Assembly (NCBI RefSeq): GCF_000255705.1
Contig: NZ_JH636442.1
Location: 131,713-192,148, forward strand
DNA from: Zavarzinella formosa DSM 19928
GTDB taxonomy: Bacteria; Planctomycetota; Planctomycetia; Gemmatales; Gemmataceae
Direction: 5' to 3'
Length of the DNA: 60,436 nucleotides
Shown here: one piece after another, positions 49,797 to 57,600 of the stretch
How positions within the stretch are numbered: the stretch's first letter is position 1
How the letters are laid out: every line of letters begins with the position of its first letter
Made by a program: the position numbers and the translations under genes
Notes under the pieces: generated by a model
Told to the model about the DNA's origin: nothing
What the model saw: only the letters and a program-made list of their open reading frames with translations
Databases searched by the model: none

Positions 49797-51677
49797 TCAT
49801 ATCCGTTTGAATTGTTTGTCCAATTCATGCCTGCTAAAGGTCAGTGAGGTCGGGCGGCCGTGGGGGCAATGATGGGAATCTTCGGCCATTTGGCGAAGTT
49901 GCATCAGGTAATCAATTTCGTCCGTGGTGAGTTTGTCCCCGGCTTTCACAGCCGCTTTGCACGCCATCGTGGCCAACAGGTGATGAAACACATGGGCCTT
50001 GGACGGGGTCCGGTCTTCCTTCACTAACTCGTCCACGACGCTTTGGAAAATCTGTTGCACGGGAATCCGGCTCAACAGGGCCGGATAGCTGGAGACGGCC
50101 ACCGTGCCGCCGCCGAAATCCTCCACTTCCAGGCCGAGTTCGGCGAGTTGGGTTTTGGCATCGAGAACGACGGTGGCTTGTTCCATCGTGAGATCGATCG
50201 GTTCGGGGATCAGCAATCGTTGCACATCCAGTTTGCCGTCGAGAATCCGGCGGCGCAGTTGCTCGAACAAGATGCGTTCATGCAAGGCATGTTGATCGAT
50301 CACCAACATTCCTTGGGCCGTTTCCACGATCAAGTAGGCGTCGTGAATCTGGATCGCCCGTTGCGGCGGGGCCATCACCGGGATCTGGATCAGCGGAACC
50401 GGCGGGGGCGAGGGAACCTCTGCCGACTTGGGGAAGTCCGGTGGCGTGAACTCGCGGGGGGCGGTGAAAAGTGTTTCCTCTTTGGGCGCCGGGGTCGGCC
50501 GGATTTCCGGTAAGTCGGCTTTGAATGTCGTCGGCGCGGGAGGCGGGAGTGTGGGTGATGGCGGCGGGGCCATCCGTTCCCACGGGGCGGGGGTGTAGGC
50601 GGCTTGCTCGAATCGCGGGGAGCGCACAGGTTTGCCGATGGTTTCCGGCAACGGCTCATCGGCCGGGATTTGCAGCTTTGGCAACAGGTTTTTGGAGAGC
50701 AACGCCCGTTTGACGCCGCCGCGAACCAGACTGTACAACGCCGACGAATCGCGGAAACGCACTTCGCTTTTGGTCGGGTGGACGTTCACATCCACCTGAT
50801 CCGGCGGGATGGTGATGAATAAGAAGCCGATGGCGTATCGACCGGTCATCAGCAGGCCGCGATAGGCTTCTTGCAACGCATGGGCCAGACTGCGATCCCG
50901 AATCCATCGGCCGTTCACGAACAGGTATTGCAACTTGGCGTTGCCCCGGTCGCACTGCGGATCGGTGATGTAGCCCTGTAGTTCCAGCCCGCCCGCCTCG
51001 GCCTCCACTTCGATGAGGTTCTCCCGCACTTCCTTGCCGAAGAACAATCCCAGCCGGTCGGCCAGCCCGGCCGACGAGGGAATCTCATGCACCAGACGGT
51101 TGTTGTGTTTCAGCAACAGATGCAGCGACGGATACGCCAGTGCCAGCCGGGTGATCGTCTCCGTGACTTGGCCAAGTTCCGTGGGAATTCCCTTGAGGAA
51201 TTTCTTCCGCACCGGCGTGTTGAAGAAGAGGTGTTTCACTTCGATGCGCGTGCCCGGCGAACCGTTCCACGGGCGAACCTCGGAAAGATCGCCGCCATCG
51301 CACAAGATGGAGGCTCCGGAGGCCGACCCGGTCGGGCGGGACTGGATGGTCACCTTGCCGACGCCGCCGATGGAGGACATCGCCTCGCCCCGGAAGCCGA
51401 GGGTGCCGATGCGGAAGAGATCATCGGCGTTGGAAAGTTTGCTGGTCGCATGGCTGGCGAACACCAACGGCAAGTCTTCGGCCTCGATGCCGTGCCCGTC
51501 GTCAACGACCCGGATGAGTTCGGTGCCCCCTTGCTCCAGTTCGATGTCAAGGCGGGTGGCCCCGGCGTCAATGGAGTTTTCGAGCAGTTCCTTCACGACG
51601 CTCGCCGGCCGCTCGATCACCTCCCCGGCGGCAATCTTCGTGATGACGGAATTCGGTAGTTGGTGGATTCTTGGCAT
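49797..51677 (-). CDS. mutL: DNA mismatch repair protein MutL
   Basis: A 626-residue MutL. The N-terminal GHKL ATPase has E30 and N34 (KELLENSIDAGAT), DDGHGIEA and TLGFRGEAMSSIGGVG. The segment FVNGRWIRDRSLAHALQEAY and VDVNVHPTKSEVRF belong to the transducer domain. A proline-rich linker (about residues 340-430) joins the C-terminal dimerisation domain, which has the nicking-endonuclease motif DQHALHERILFEQL and the zinc-region CPHGRPT near the end. Methyl-directed species such as E. coli lack this endonuclease motif, so this organism probably uses MutL to nick the strand. ATG 51677 begins MPRIHQLPNSVITKIAAGEV, the usual start. No mutS is in the window. A 37-bp inverted repeat lies between it and the upstream regulator gene. 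Confidence 0.95.
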   Translation of the reverse strand: MPRIHQLPNSVITKIAAGEVIERPASVVKELLENSIDAGATRLDIELEQGGTELIRVVDDGHGIEAEDLPLVFASHATSKLSNADDLFRIGTLGFRGEAMSSIGGVGKVTIQSRPTGSASGASILCDGGDLSEVRPWNGSPGTRIEVKHLFFNTPVRKKFLKGIPTELGQVTETITRLALAYPSLHLLLKHNNRLVHEIPSSAGLADRLGLFFGKEVRENLIEVEAEAGGLELQGYITDPQCDRGNAKLQYLFVNGRWIRDRSLAHALQEAYRGLLMTGRYAIGFLFITIPPDQVDVNVHPTKSEVRFRDSSALYSLVRGGVKRALLSKNLLPKLQIPADEPLPETIGKPVRSPRFEQAAYTPAPWERMAPPPSPTLPPPAPTTFKADLPEIRPTPAPKEETLFTAPREFTPPDFPKSAEVPSPPPVPLIQIPVMAPPQRAIQIHDAYLIVETAQGMLVIDQHALHERILFEQLRRRILDGKLDVQRLLIPEPIDLTMEQATVVLDAKTQLAELGLEVEDFGGGTVAVSSYPALLSRIPVQQIFQSVVDELVKEDRTPSKAHVFHHLLATMACKAAVKAGDKLTTDEIDYLMQLRQMAEDSHHCPHGRPTSLTFSRHELDKQFKRI

Positions 51678-51714
51678 GAACTCACTGATGTTGGCTTGCT
51701 GGTCGTCGACAGGA

Positions 51715-51824
51715 GTTCCAAGTTCCAAGTTTCAACTTCCATGTTGAAAACTATTTGCCGAGAGACAACTATCTACTCAGTGTTGATGTTTTCAACATGG
51801 AAGTTGAAACTTGAAACTTGGAAC
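51715..51824. repeat. 37-bp inverted repeat between mutL and the NtrC-type gene
   Basis: The arms are 51715-51751 and 51788-51824, with a 36-base loop and one mismatch. The left arm begins GTTCCAAGTTCCAAGTTTCA. Unlike the other elements its arms are AT-rich, and within each arm the motif AAGTT(T/C)CAA recurs in tandem. It fills the gap between the stop of the regulator gene (51830) and the start of mutL (51677), both on the minus strand, so it would lie in the mutL leader or form a terminator for the regulator. Confidence 0.9.
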
Positions 51825-51829
51825 TTTTC

Positions 51830-53368
51830 TTACTCTTCTTCCTTTTGGTTCAACTTCTTCATCTTCTTCTCCAACGAATCCGGCGTCATTCCCAATGCCT
51901 CGGCGGCCAGCACCAGATTGCCCCCGGCGGTGGCGAAGGCGTTTTTGATTTTGTCTTGTAGCTTCCAGTCTTGGATCTGGCGGTAGAGCGTTCGTTCGCC
52001 GATGCCCAGCATCTTGGCGGCCTCTTCGCGGTTGCCGTCGCTCATCTCCAACGCTTTTTCACTGTAGAAGCGCTCCACCTCATGGAGCGGTCGGCCGACG
52101 AGGAAGTCCGTGCCGCTCTCGGTGGCCTCGGGCAGGGGGACATTCGGGCCATCGCCTTCCATCAAGTCGTCGAGACCGAGTTCGCCGTCGGTGTCTTGGA
52201 TCACCATGCTTTCCACTTGGTTGCGAAGCTCCCGCACATTGCCGGGCCAGGCGTAATGATCGAACAACTTCCAAACGCCGGGGGCCACCTTCGGAACCTT
52301 TTTGCCATGCCGTTTGGATAGCTCGTCCAAAAAATGCACGGTCAGCAACCGGATGTCCTTTCGGCGATCTCGCAGCGGGGGGATACGGAGCAGGCCGACG
52401 CGGAGACGGTAATACAGGTCTTGTCGGAATTTGCCGTCCCGGATCATCGCCTCCAAATCGCGGTTAGTGGCGGCGATCAACCGCACATCCACTTTGATCG
52501 TTTCGTTCGAGCCGATTCGGCTTACTTCGCCGTTCTCCAACACGCGGAGCAATTTCGCTTGGAGAGTCATCGGCATGTCGCCGATTTCATCGAGAAACAG
52601 GGTGCCGCCGTTGGCGTACTCGAACCGGCCCTTGCGGAGTTTCTCGGCCCCGGTAAAGGCCCCCGGCTCATGGCCGAACATCTCATCGTCAAGCAAGTTT
52701 TCATTCAAGGCCGCGCAATTCATCGGCACAAAGGGCTTGGCCTTGCGAGGCGAATTGTTGTGCAGGGCCTTGGCCACTAACTCTTTGCCGGTGCCGTTTT
52801 CGCCGAGGATTAACACCGTCGCCTTGGTGGGGGCAAAGGCTTTTAATCGGGTGATGAGTTCCTGCATCTTCGGGCTGTTGCCGACCACGCCCTCGAAGCC
52901 GAATTTCTCGTCCAATTGTTTGCGGAGTTCCCGGATGGTTCGCAATCGCCGCAGTTCGTCGGCCGACTTGTCCACCACGGTTTGAAGCTCGGTTTTGTCG
53001 AGGGGTTTCAGCAAATAGTGCGAAGCCCCCTCATGCAATGCTTTAACGGCCGTTTTCACATCATTGGAACCGGAGACAACCATCACCAATCCGTCGCCCT
53101 GCTCTTTCACCAGTTTGACAATCGCCAGCCCGTCCAGATCCCCCATTCGCAGATCGGTCACCACCAAGTCGTATTCGTCGGCGGCCAGCTTTTTGGCCCC
53201 TTCCTTGCCGCTGGTGGCGACGGTGCAATCGTAGCCGTGCATGTCAAGAATGTCGGCCACCGTTTCGGCGTGGTCCTTCTCGTCGTCGATCACCAACACG
53301 CGGAGGCGATCCTCGGTTGGTTCGGCCGTGGGTGGCGGGTCGGTTTTCATTTCGATTGATTTTGCCAC
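51830..53368 (-). CDS. Sigma-54-dependent response regulator (NtrC family) with two C-terminal HTH units
   Basis: A 512-residue transcription activator. The receiver domain (about 22-140) has the acidic pair D28/D29, phosphoacceptor D72 (VVTDLRMGD) and the late Lys in YLLKPLD. The AAA+ domain (about 165-395) has Walker A ILGENGTGKELVA, the sigma-54 contact loop GAFTGA and GGTLFLDEIGDMP. The C-terminus holds a Fis-type helix-turn-helix (NREEAAKMLGIGERTLYRQI), then a second HTH-like unit (GGNLVLAAEALGMTPDSLEKK), which is unusual. No histidine kinase gene is adjacent. The start is GTG 53368; an ATG at 53350 is an alternative. The HD-GYP gene is divergent. Lys and Glu at the extreme end (LNQKEEE) suggest the protein stops soon after the second HTH. 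Confidence 0.92.
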   Translation of the reverse strand: MAKSIEMKTDPPPTAEPTEDRLRVLVIDDEKDHAETVADILDMHGYDCTVATSGKEGAKKLAADEYDLVVTDLRMGDLDGLAIVKLVKEQGDGLVMVVSGSNDVKTAVKALHEGASHYLLKPLDKTELQTVVDKSADELRRLRTIRELRKQLDEKFGFEGVVGNSPKMQELITRLKAFAPTKATVLILGENGTGKELVAKALHNNSPRKAKPFVPMNCAALNENLLDDEMFGHEPGAFTGAEKLRKGRFEYANGGTLFLDEIGDMPMTLQAKLLRVLENGEVSRIGSNETIKVDVRLIAATNRDLEAMIRDGKFRQDLYYRLRVGLLRIPPLRDRRKDIRLLTVHFLDELSKRHGKKVPKVAPGVWKLFDHYAWPGNVRELRNQVESMVIQDTDGELGLDDLMEGDGPNVPLPEATESGTDFLVGRPLHEVERFYSEKALEMSDGNREEAAKMLGIGERTLYRQIQDWKLQDKIKNAFATAGGNLVLAAEALGMTPDSLEKKMKKLNQKEEE

Positions 53369-53578
53369 GGGAAGGTTCTCGGCTCGATGTCAGTCGGTCG
53401 GCAAGGCTTGGGCATTTTACCGCATCGTGCGCCGCTTGACAGTTTGAAGGCTTGGGAGTTCCCGGAAGCGGCCCGCAGAATCGGCATGATCGGAACAATT
53501 GTCAAGTGCGCGGCCTTGGTTGGTCGATGCTTCCGTTGCCGGATCGTGTTTTACCGTTTGCGGGAAAGTGACCAAGCC

Positions 53579-55072
53579 GTGACCGACACTCGAACGCTGC
53601 TTAACCGGATTGCGGAGTTTCGCAAGCGAATCGAGGCGATGCCCCGGCTCATCGCCCCGGACGCCCCGACACCGGTGCCGGACACGATTCGCAATCCGCT
53701 GGCCGAGGCTCTGCCGCAAAAGGTGAAGGCCGGTTCGCGGAATCAGGCGATTCTCGAACAATCTTTGCGACAATTGGCCGGGACAGAAGAGCAAATCGCC
53801 GCCCCGACACAATTATGCAGCCGGGCGCGTCGGTTGTTAATGGAATCACAGGGATTGGTCACCCGCCTCCGGGCCATCGCGGACGATCCGTTGCTCGCCG
53901 GTCCCCCCGCCGACGACGAAGGGCAGGCCCGCGACGGCGATCCGCTGGTGGTGCATTACCGGGAAACCGCCGCGATGACCGAGGCGGCCGTCCGTTACAC
54001 CCTTTCTTTCCCGGACACCGCCACCGACCAAATGCGGTTGTGCGAGGGCTTGGAAACCATGCTGGAAGCCGCCCAACGGCGGTTCGGGTTGCTGGTGAGC
54101 GCGCTCGAAAGCCATCGCGGTGATGTCACGCGAACGGACAAGCTCGCCCGCTTTCTCGCGGCGCTGGACCACACGGACACCCCGATTGACCCGGAGCCGC
54201 TTTACGAAATCACCCATGCGTTGATGACCCACGACGCCGGTCGGCCGATGCGGTTTCTGTACTCGGCTCCGAACGTTTCACAGGCTTATCTCGGCGGCCC
54301 TTCGCTCCCCGCGCCGGCTCGCTTCATCGCGGCCCATGCGATGAACAGCGCCAAGATTGCCGTGCGAATCTTGCGGAACGACACCGAATGGCGTGGCCGG
54401 ATGCACGAAGTCGTTCTCGCGGTGATGTTGCAAGACATCGGCATGCTGCGGGTGGACCCGGCCGTGCTGCTGCAAGCGAAACCGCTCACCACCGAACAAC
54501 GCCGTTATCTGGAGGCCCATTCGCGTTACGGGGCCGAAGTGGTGATGAACCGGCTGCCGATGCTCGGCGGCTTGGTGGAAGCCATTGCCGCCCACCACGA
54601 ACGGGCCGACGGCACCGGCTATCCGATGGGGTTGAGGCACGCCCAAGTGTCGCCACTGGGCAGGTTAGTTTCCGTCATTGATGTGTACGCGGCCTTTAAC
54701 GCTCCCCGGCCGCACCGCCCGGCGTTTGATCCGCGGGCGGCTCTCACGGAAGTGATGCTCTTGGCCGATTCCGGAAAATTAGATCGTCAATCGGCCGAAA
54801 AGCTGCTGGTTCTCGGGTTCTATCCCACCGGCACGGTCGTGGAACTGACGGACGGTTCCACCGGCGTGGTTCTGAACACCCGCGACCCTCGGCAAGCGTT
54901 GTCTCTGGCGAACAAGCCAATGATGTCCCTCCTCGCCGATGAAGGGGGCCATGCCTACCCGACCCCGCGCTTCCTGGATCTCGCAGAAACAGAAGACCTC
55001 ACCGTGGTTCGCGCCTTGACCCGGCATGAACGCATCAACCGTCTGGGTCGGCCGTATCCGGAATATGTGTGA
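53579..55072 (+). CDS. HD-GYP domain protein with an altered HD dyad
   Basis: A protein of about 497 residues. The N-terminal half (to about residue 230) is helical with no domain I recognise. An HD-GYP domain follows: FIAAHAMNSAKIAV, then VMLQDIGMLRVDPAVLLQAK, then EAHSRYGAEVV, HHERADGTGYPMGL and SVIDVYAAF. HD-GYP enzymes break down cyclic di-GMP. The His of the HD dyad is Gln (Q285) here, with D286 kept, so metal binding and activity may be altered. A C-terminal region (VVELTDGSTGVVLNTRDPRQ onward) resembles the extra beta-rich tail seen in some HD-GYP proteins. I chose GTG 53579; the frame is open back to 53387, where ATG 53387 is the alternative. It is divergent from the NtrC-type regulator. 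Confidence 0.87.
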   Translation: MTDTRTLLNRIAEFRKRIEAMPRLIAPDAPTPVPDTIRNPLAEALPQKVKAGSRNQAILEQSLRQLAGTEEQIAAPTQLCSRARRLLMESQGLVTRLRAIADDPLLAGPPADDEGQARDGDPLVVHYRETAAMTEAAVRYTLSFPDTATDQMRLCEGLETMLEAAQRRFGLLVSALESHRGDVTRTDKLARFLAALDHTDTPIDPEPLYEITHALMTHDAGRPMRFLYSAPNVSQAYLGGPSLPAPARFIAAHAMNSAKIAVRILRNDTEWRGRMHEVVLAVMLQDIGMLRVDPAVLLQAKPLTTEQRRYLEAHSRYGAEVVMNRLPMLGGLVEAIAAHHERADGTGYPMGLRHAQVSPLGRLVSVIDVYAAFNAPRPHRPAFDPRAALTEVMLLADSGKLDRQSAEKLLVLGFYPTGTVVELTDGSTGVVLNTRDPRQALSLANKPMMSLLADEGGHAYPTPRFLDLAETEDLTVVRALTRHERINRLGRPYPEYV

Positions 55073-55352
55073 TGTTCGCCGGAAGAATTTCCGGCGTTTT
55101 TGGGATAAGGTCCGACAATCTTCAGACCGATGGTTCTTTTTTCTGGCAATCGCCAATTGCGAATGTTATCTTAAAATTAATGAAAATTTAACGGATTGTT
55201 TTCCTCAAACAACTCCGTTCTGATTAGCAGGCTGTCGGAACGCAATCCGAAGCCACTCTCTCCGATCACTCTCCTGTCGGTGGCAATCGCCCTTTTTGAC
55301 CGGATATGCCGGTGTCGTTGTCTCTTTGGAATCCATCCATCGGGCCAAATTC

Positions 55353-55766
55353 ATGAATCTATTTCGCGCGATCTTTGCCTTGGTTCCCGCGCTGTTGATC
55401 GTCCTCGCGGCCGGTTGCGGCAATGGCGGCGAGCGGCGGGTGGCCGTCTCCGGCAAGGTTATTTTCAAGGGACAGGAATTGAACGAAGGGTCGATTCGCT
55501 TCGTCCCGGCGGACCAGGGCGGCAAGTCGATGGGCGGGGCCAGCATCAGCAGCGGGGCGTTCGCGATTTCAGCCGATCTCGGGCTTCTGCCCGGAAAATA
55601 CCGTGTGGAGATCTCCGCCGCCGGCAGCGGGGCCAAGGTGGATGAGTTTCCCGGCGGGGGCAAAGTGTATCCCGAACTCATTCCCAAAAAGTACAACGCC
55701 AATTCGGTCCTGATCGCCGATGTCACGGCGGACGGACCCAACGTCTTCGAGTTCAAACTCGATTAA
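55353..55766 (+). CDS. Planctomycete small lipoprotein upstream of a DUF1559 pseudopilin
   Basis: A 137-residue lipoprotein: signal peptide MNLFRAIFALVPALLIVLAA then Gly-Cys, so the lipobox is LAAGC. The mature part is one beta-sandwich domain (VAVSGKVIFKGQELNEGSIR, LLPGKYRVEISAAGSGAK, VLIADVTADGPNVFEFKLD) like a carboxypeptidase-regulatory-type fold. In planctomycetes such genes stand next to DUF1559 genes, as here, 47 bases apart. I chose ATG 55353; the open frame begins 57 bases earlier. The 280-base gap upstream (55073-55352) is AT-rich for this genome and holds no gene, but should contain the promoter. Confidence 0.85.
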   Translation: MNLFRAIFALVPALLIVLAAGCGNGGERRVAVSGKVIFKGQELNEGSIRFVPADQGGKSMGGASISSGAFAISADLGLLPGKYRVEISAAGSGAKVDEFPGGGKVYPELIPKKYNANSVLIADVTADGPNVFEFKLD

Positions 55767-55813
55767 CCCTCTCAATCTCTCGGGCTATTTTCTTTGTTCA
55801 TCGGAGGTTGTAA

Positions 55814-56728
55814 ATGTCGTCCAATCGGAAACCGGGCTTCACGCTCATTGAACTGTTGGTGGTGATCGCGATCATCGCCATTCTCATTGGCCTGCTTTTG
55901 CCGGCGGTGCAAAAAATCCGCGAGGCCGCCAACCGCATGAAGTGCGGCAACAATTTGAAGCAACTGGCCCTCGGCATGCACAACCACCATGACACGATGA
56001 CCTATCTGCCGTATGGCATGTCCCCCGGCACGATCCCCATGGGCGACCCGTATTGCTGTTGGGGCACTTGGGCGATCTCGATTCTGCCATATATCGAACA
56101 GACCGCAGCCTTCAATCAGTACGTCAACTTTGGTGGAAACGACTCGACGGGACCTCGCTATGGGGCACCACCAAACTCGAATGTCACGGGCCAGCGTTAC
56201 AACATGATGACGTGTCCGAGCGACACGCCCAACGTCCCCATCGGCGCCATCACGAACAATAATTATGTGGTGAACTTTGGCAACACGTCCATCTACCAAG
56301 CGGCCACCCTGAGCGGCGTGACCTTCGGGCAGGCCCCCTTCACCCCGAATATCACCAAACGGTTTGCGGACATCACGGACGGAACCAGCAACACCTTGCT
56401 GATGGCCGAAGTGATTCAAGGACAACGAGCGGACTTGCGGGGGTTTGTTTGGTGGGGGCCGGGGTGCGGTTTCACGACCTTCGCCGGGCCGAACAGCAGC
56501 GTGCCGGATTATCCTTCGCAAAACTGTGACAGTGCCGCCCCCAATCCACCGTGCGCGGCATACACTACGGCCAACCCGATCAATCAATTCGCCCGCAGCA
56601 AACACACCAACGGGGTGATGACCTCCCTGTCCGACGGATCGATTCGTTTTGTGAGCAACAATGTTGACATCAACATTTGGCGGGCACTGGGAACAGCCGG
56701 GGCCGGGGAAGCCATCTCGAGTTATTGA
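55814..56728 (+). CDS. DUF1559 protein with type IV prepilin leader
   Basis: A 304-residue pseudopilin-like protein. The leader is MSSNRKPG then [20 protein letters not shown]: prepilin peptidase would cut after G8, and E13 is the conserved Glu at position 5 of the mature protein. The rest is the DUF1559 domain ([19 protein letters not shown], a long Asn/Gly/Pro-rich middle, [20 protein letters not shown] near the end). Its members are found in dozens of copies per planctomycete genome and are thought to be secretion-system or surface-fibre components. GGAGG lies about 9 bases before the ATG. Together with the lipoprotein gene it is probably one transcript. Confidence 0.93.
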   Translation: MSSNRKPGFTLIELLVVIAIIAILIGLLLPAVQKIREAANRMKCGNNLKQLALGMHNHHDTMTYLPYGMSPGTIPMGDPYCCWGTWAISILPYIEQTAAFNQYVNFGGNDSTGPRYGAPPNSNVTGQRYNMMTCPSDTPNVPIGAITNNNYVVNFGNTSIYQAATLSGVTFGQAPFTPNITKRFADITDGTSNTLLMAEVIQGQRADLRGFVWWGPGCGFTTFAGPNSSVPDYPSQNCDSAAPNPPCAAYTTANPINQFARSKHTNGVMTSLSDGSIRFVSNNVDINIWRALGTAGAGEAISSY

Positions 56729-57131
56729 ACATGGGCCTCAAAAGTAGATCGCCGGATCACGCTTGAGCAGAGTCGGTGTCAGAAGTGCGCACGAAACCGC
56801 TCAAGACACCAAGATTTGACATTTGAACGTCCGTTAATTCCATCGAGCCACTCAAACGGGTGGTCCGATGGAAAAGTTGGTTATTATTTTCATCACCGGT
56901 TTTGATCGGCGGTGTGTGAGACTCCACCTTGCCAAAGGGGCGAGCAAAATTAGCTCTGTTCCAAGGCAAGCTGATTGATCGGCGATCAGATTTGTTTCTG
57001 TTAGTTTTTGTTTTCGAAATTTGTGCGGGTGTATGATCGCAAACCGTTTCGCCAAGAACAGCTTAAAAAGCTTGTTTGGCCAAAACGGTCACGTCGTTGG
57101 ATGTGCGGGCAGAGAATTTAAAAACGCGAAC
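56729..57131. other. Intergenic stretch of 403 bases, AT-richer than its surroundings
   Basis: This region lies between the DUF1559 gene and the BON-like gene on the other strand. I see no gene, tRNA or long inverted repeat. Weak palindromes are present (for example CTGATTGATCGGCGATCAG near 56970-56990), too short to call. The lower GC around 56970-57030 is a change from the coding neighbours. Confidence 0.5.
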
Positions 57132-57383
57132 TCACACGGTCTTCATCGCAAGGTTTTTGTCCCAACCGGAGGAAACAACCTTCACTTGATTTCGGAGCCG
57201 ACGGCCGCCCAAGGCGGGACGAACCGTTTCTTGGGCCAACTGCTTGAGGTAATACGTGGAAACGTGACCCGTGATGACAACTTCATCATGGGTTTCCGTC
57301 ACGTCCAATCGACGCAGGCAGGTGACGGGGTTGTCGTGCAGCAAAGGAGCGATTGCCGCAGGCAGTGTGGAATCGGCGATCAT
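57132..57383 (-). CDS. Small BON-domain-like protein
   Basis: An 83-residue protein that looks like a single BON domain, a small alpha/beta fold that is often periplasmic or membrane-associated. The pattern is right: helix (LPAAIAPLLHDNPVTCLRRL), strands (DVTETHDEVVITGHVSTYYL), helix (KQLAQETVRPALGGRR), strand (LRNQVKVVSSGWD). The BON consensus of Val-x-Leu/Ile-x-Gly-x-Val and a final Val-x-Asn-x-Val is recognisable. There is no signal peptide, so its location is unclear. I chose ATG 57383, preceded by GAGAGG; GTG 57392 would add three residues. It lies alone, divergent from the large cytochrome gene at 57601. Confidence 0.65.
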   Translation of the reverse strand: MIADSTLPAAIAPLLHDNPVTCLRRLDVTETHDEVVITGHVSTYYLKQLAQETVRPALGGRRLRNQVKVVSSGWDKNLAMKTV

Positions 57384-57600
57384 GCCTCTCACTTTTTCAA
57401 GTCTTTGGAAATCGGCTTCACCTTCGTCGGCTGGTTCTCAAAACCGACTGATTTTGCGCGCGGTGTTGCCAAGATGAATTGAGATGGAGCAAAAGCCGTA
57501 CCGGCGATTCACCCTTCTCAATTTCCTGACAGCGAAAATCGCTGGCAAATTCCGCACAAGCGGAGATAATACCTGTCTCCCAACCGTCGGACCACCTCCC

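Noticed and set aside
53387-53578. Upstream extension of the HD-GYP gene
   Set aside because: The added 64 residues have no domain character and cover the promoter region between divergent genes; GTG 53579 is preferred, though not proven.
55145-55165. Sigma-54 promoter-like TGGCAATCGCCAATTGC
   Set aside because: The distance between the GG and GC elements is two bases too long for a sigma-54 site, so it does not fit the consensus.
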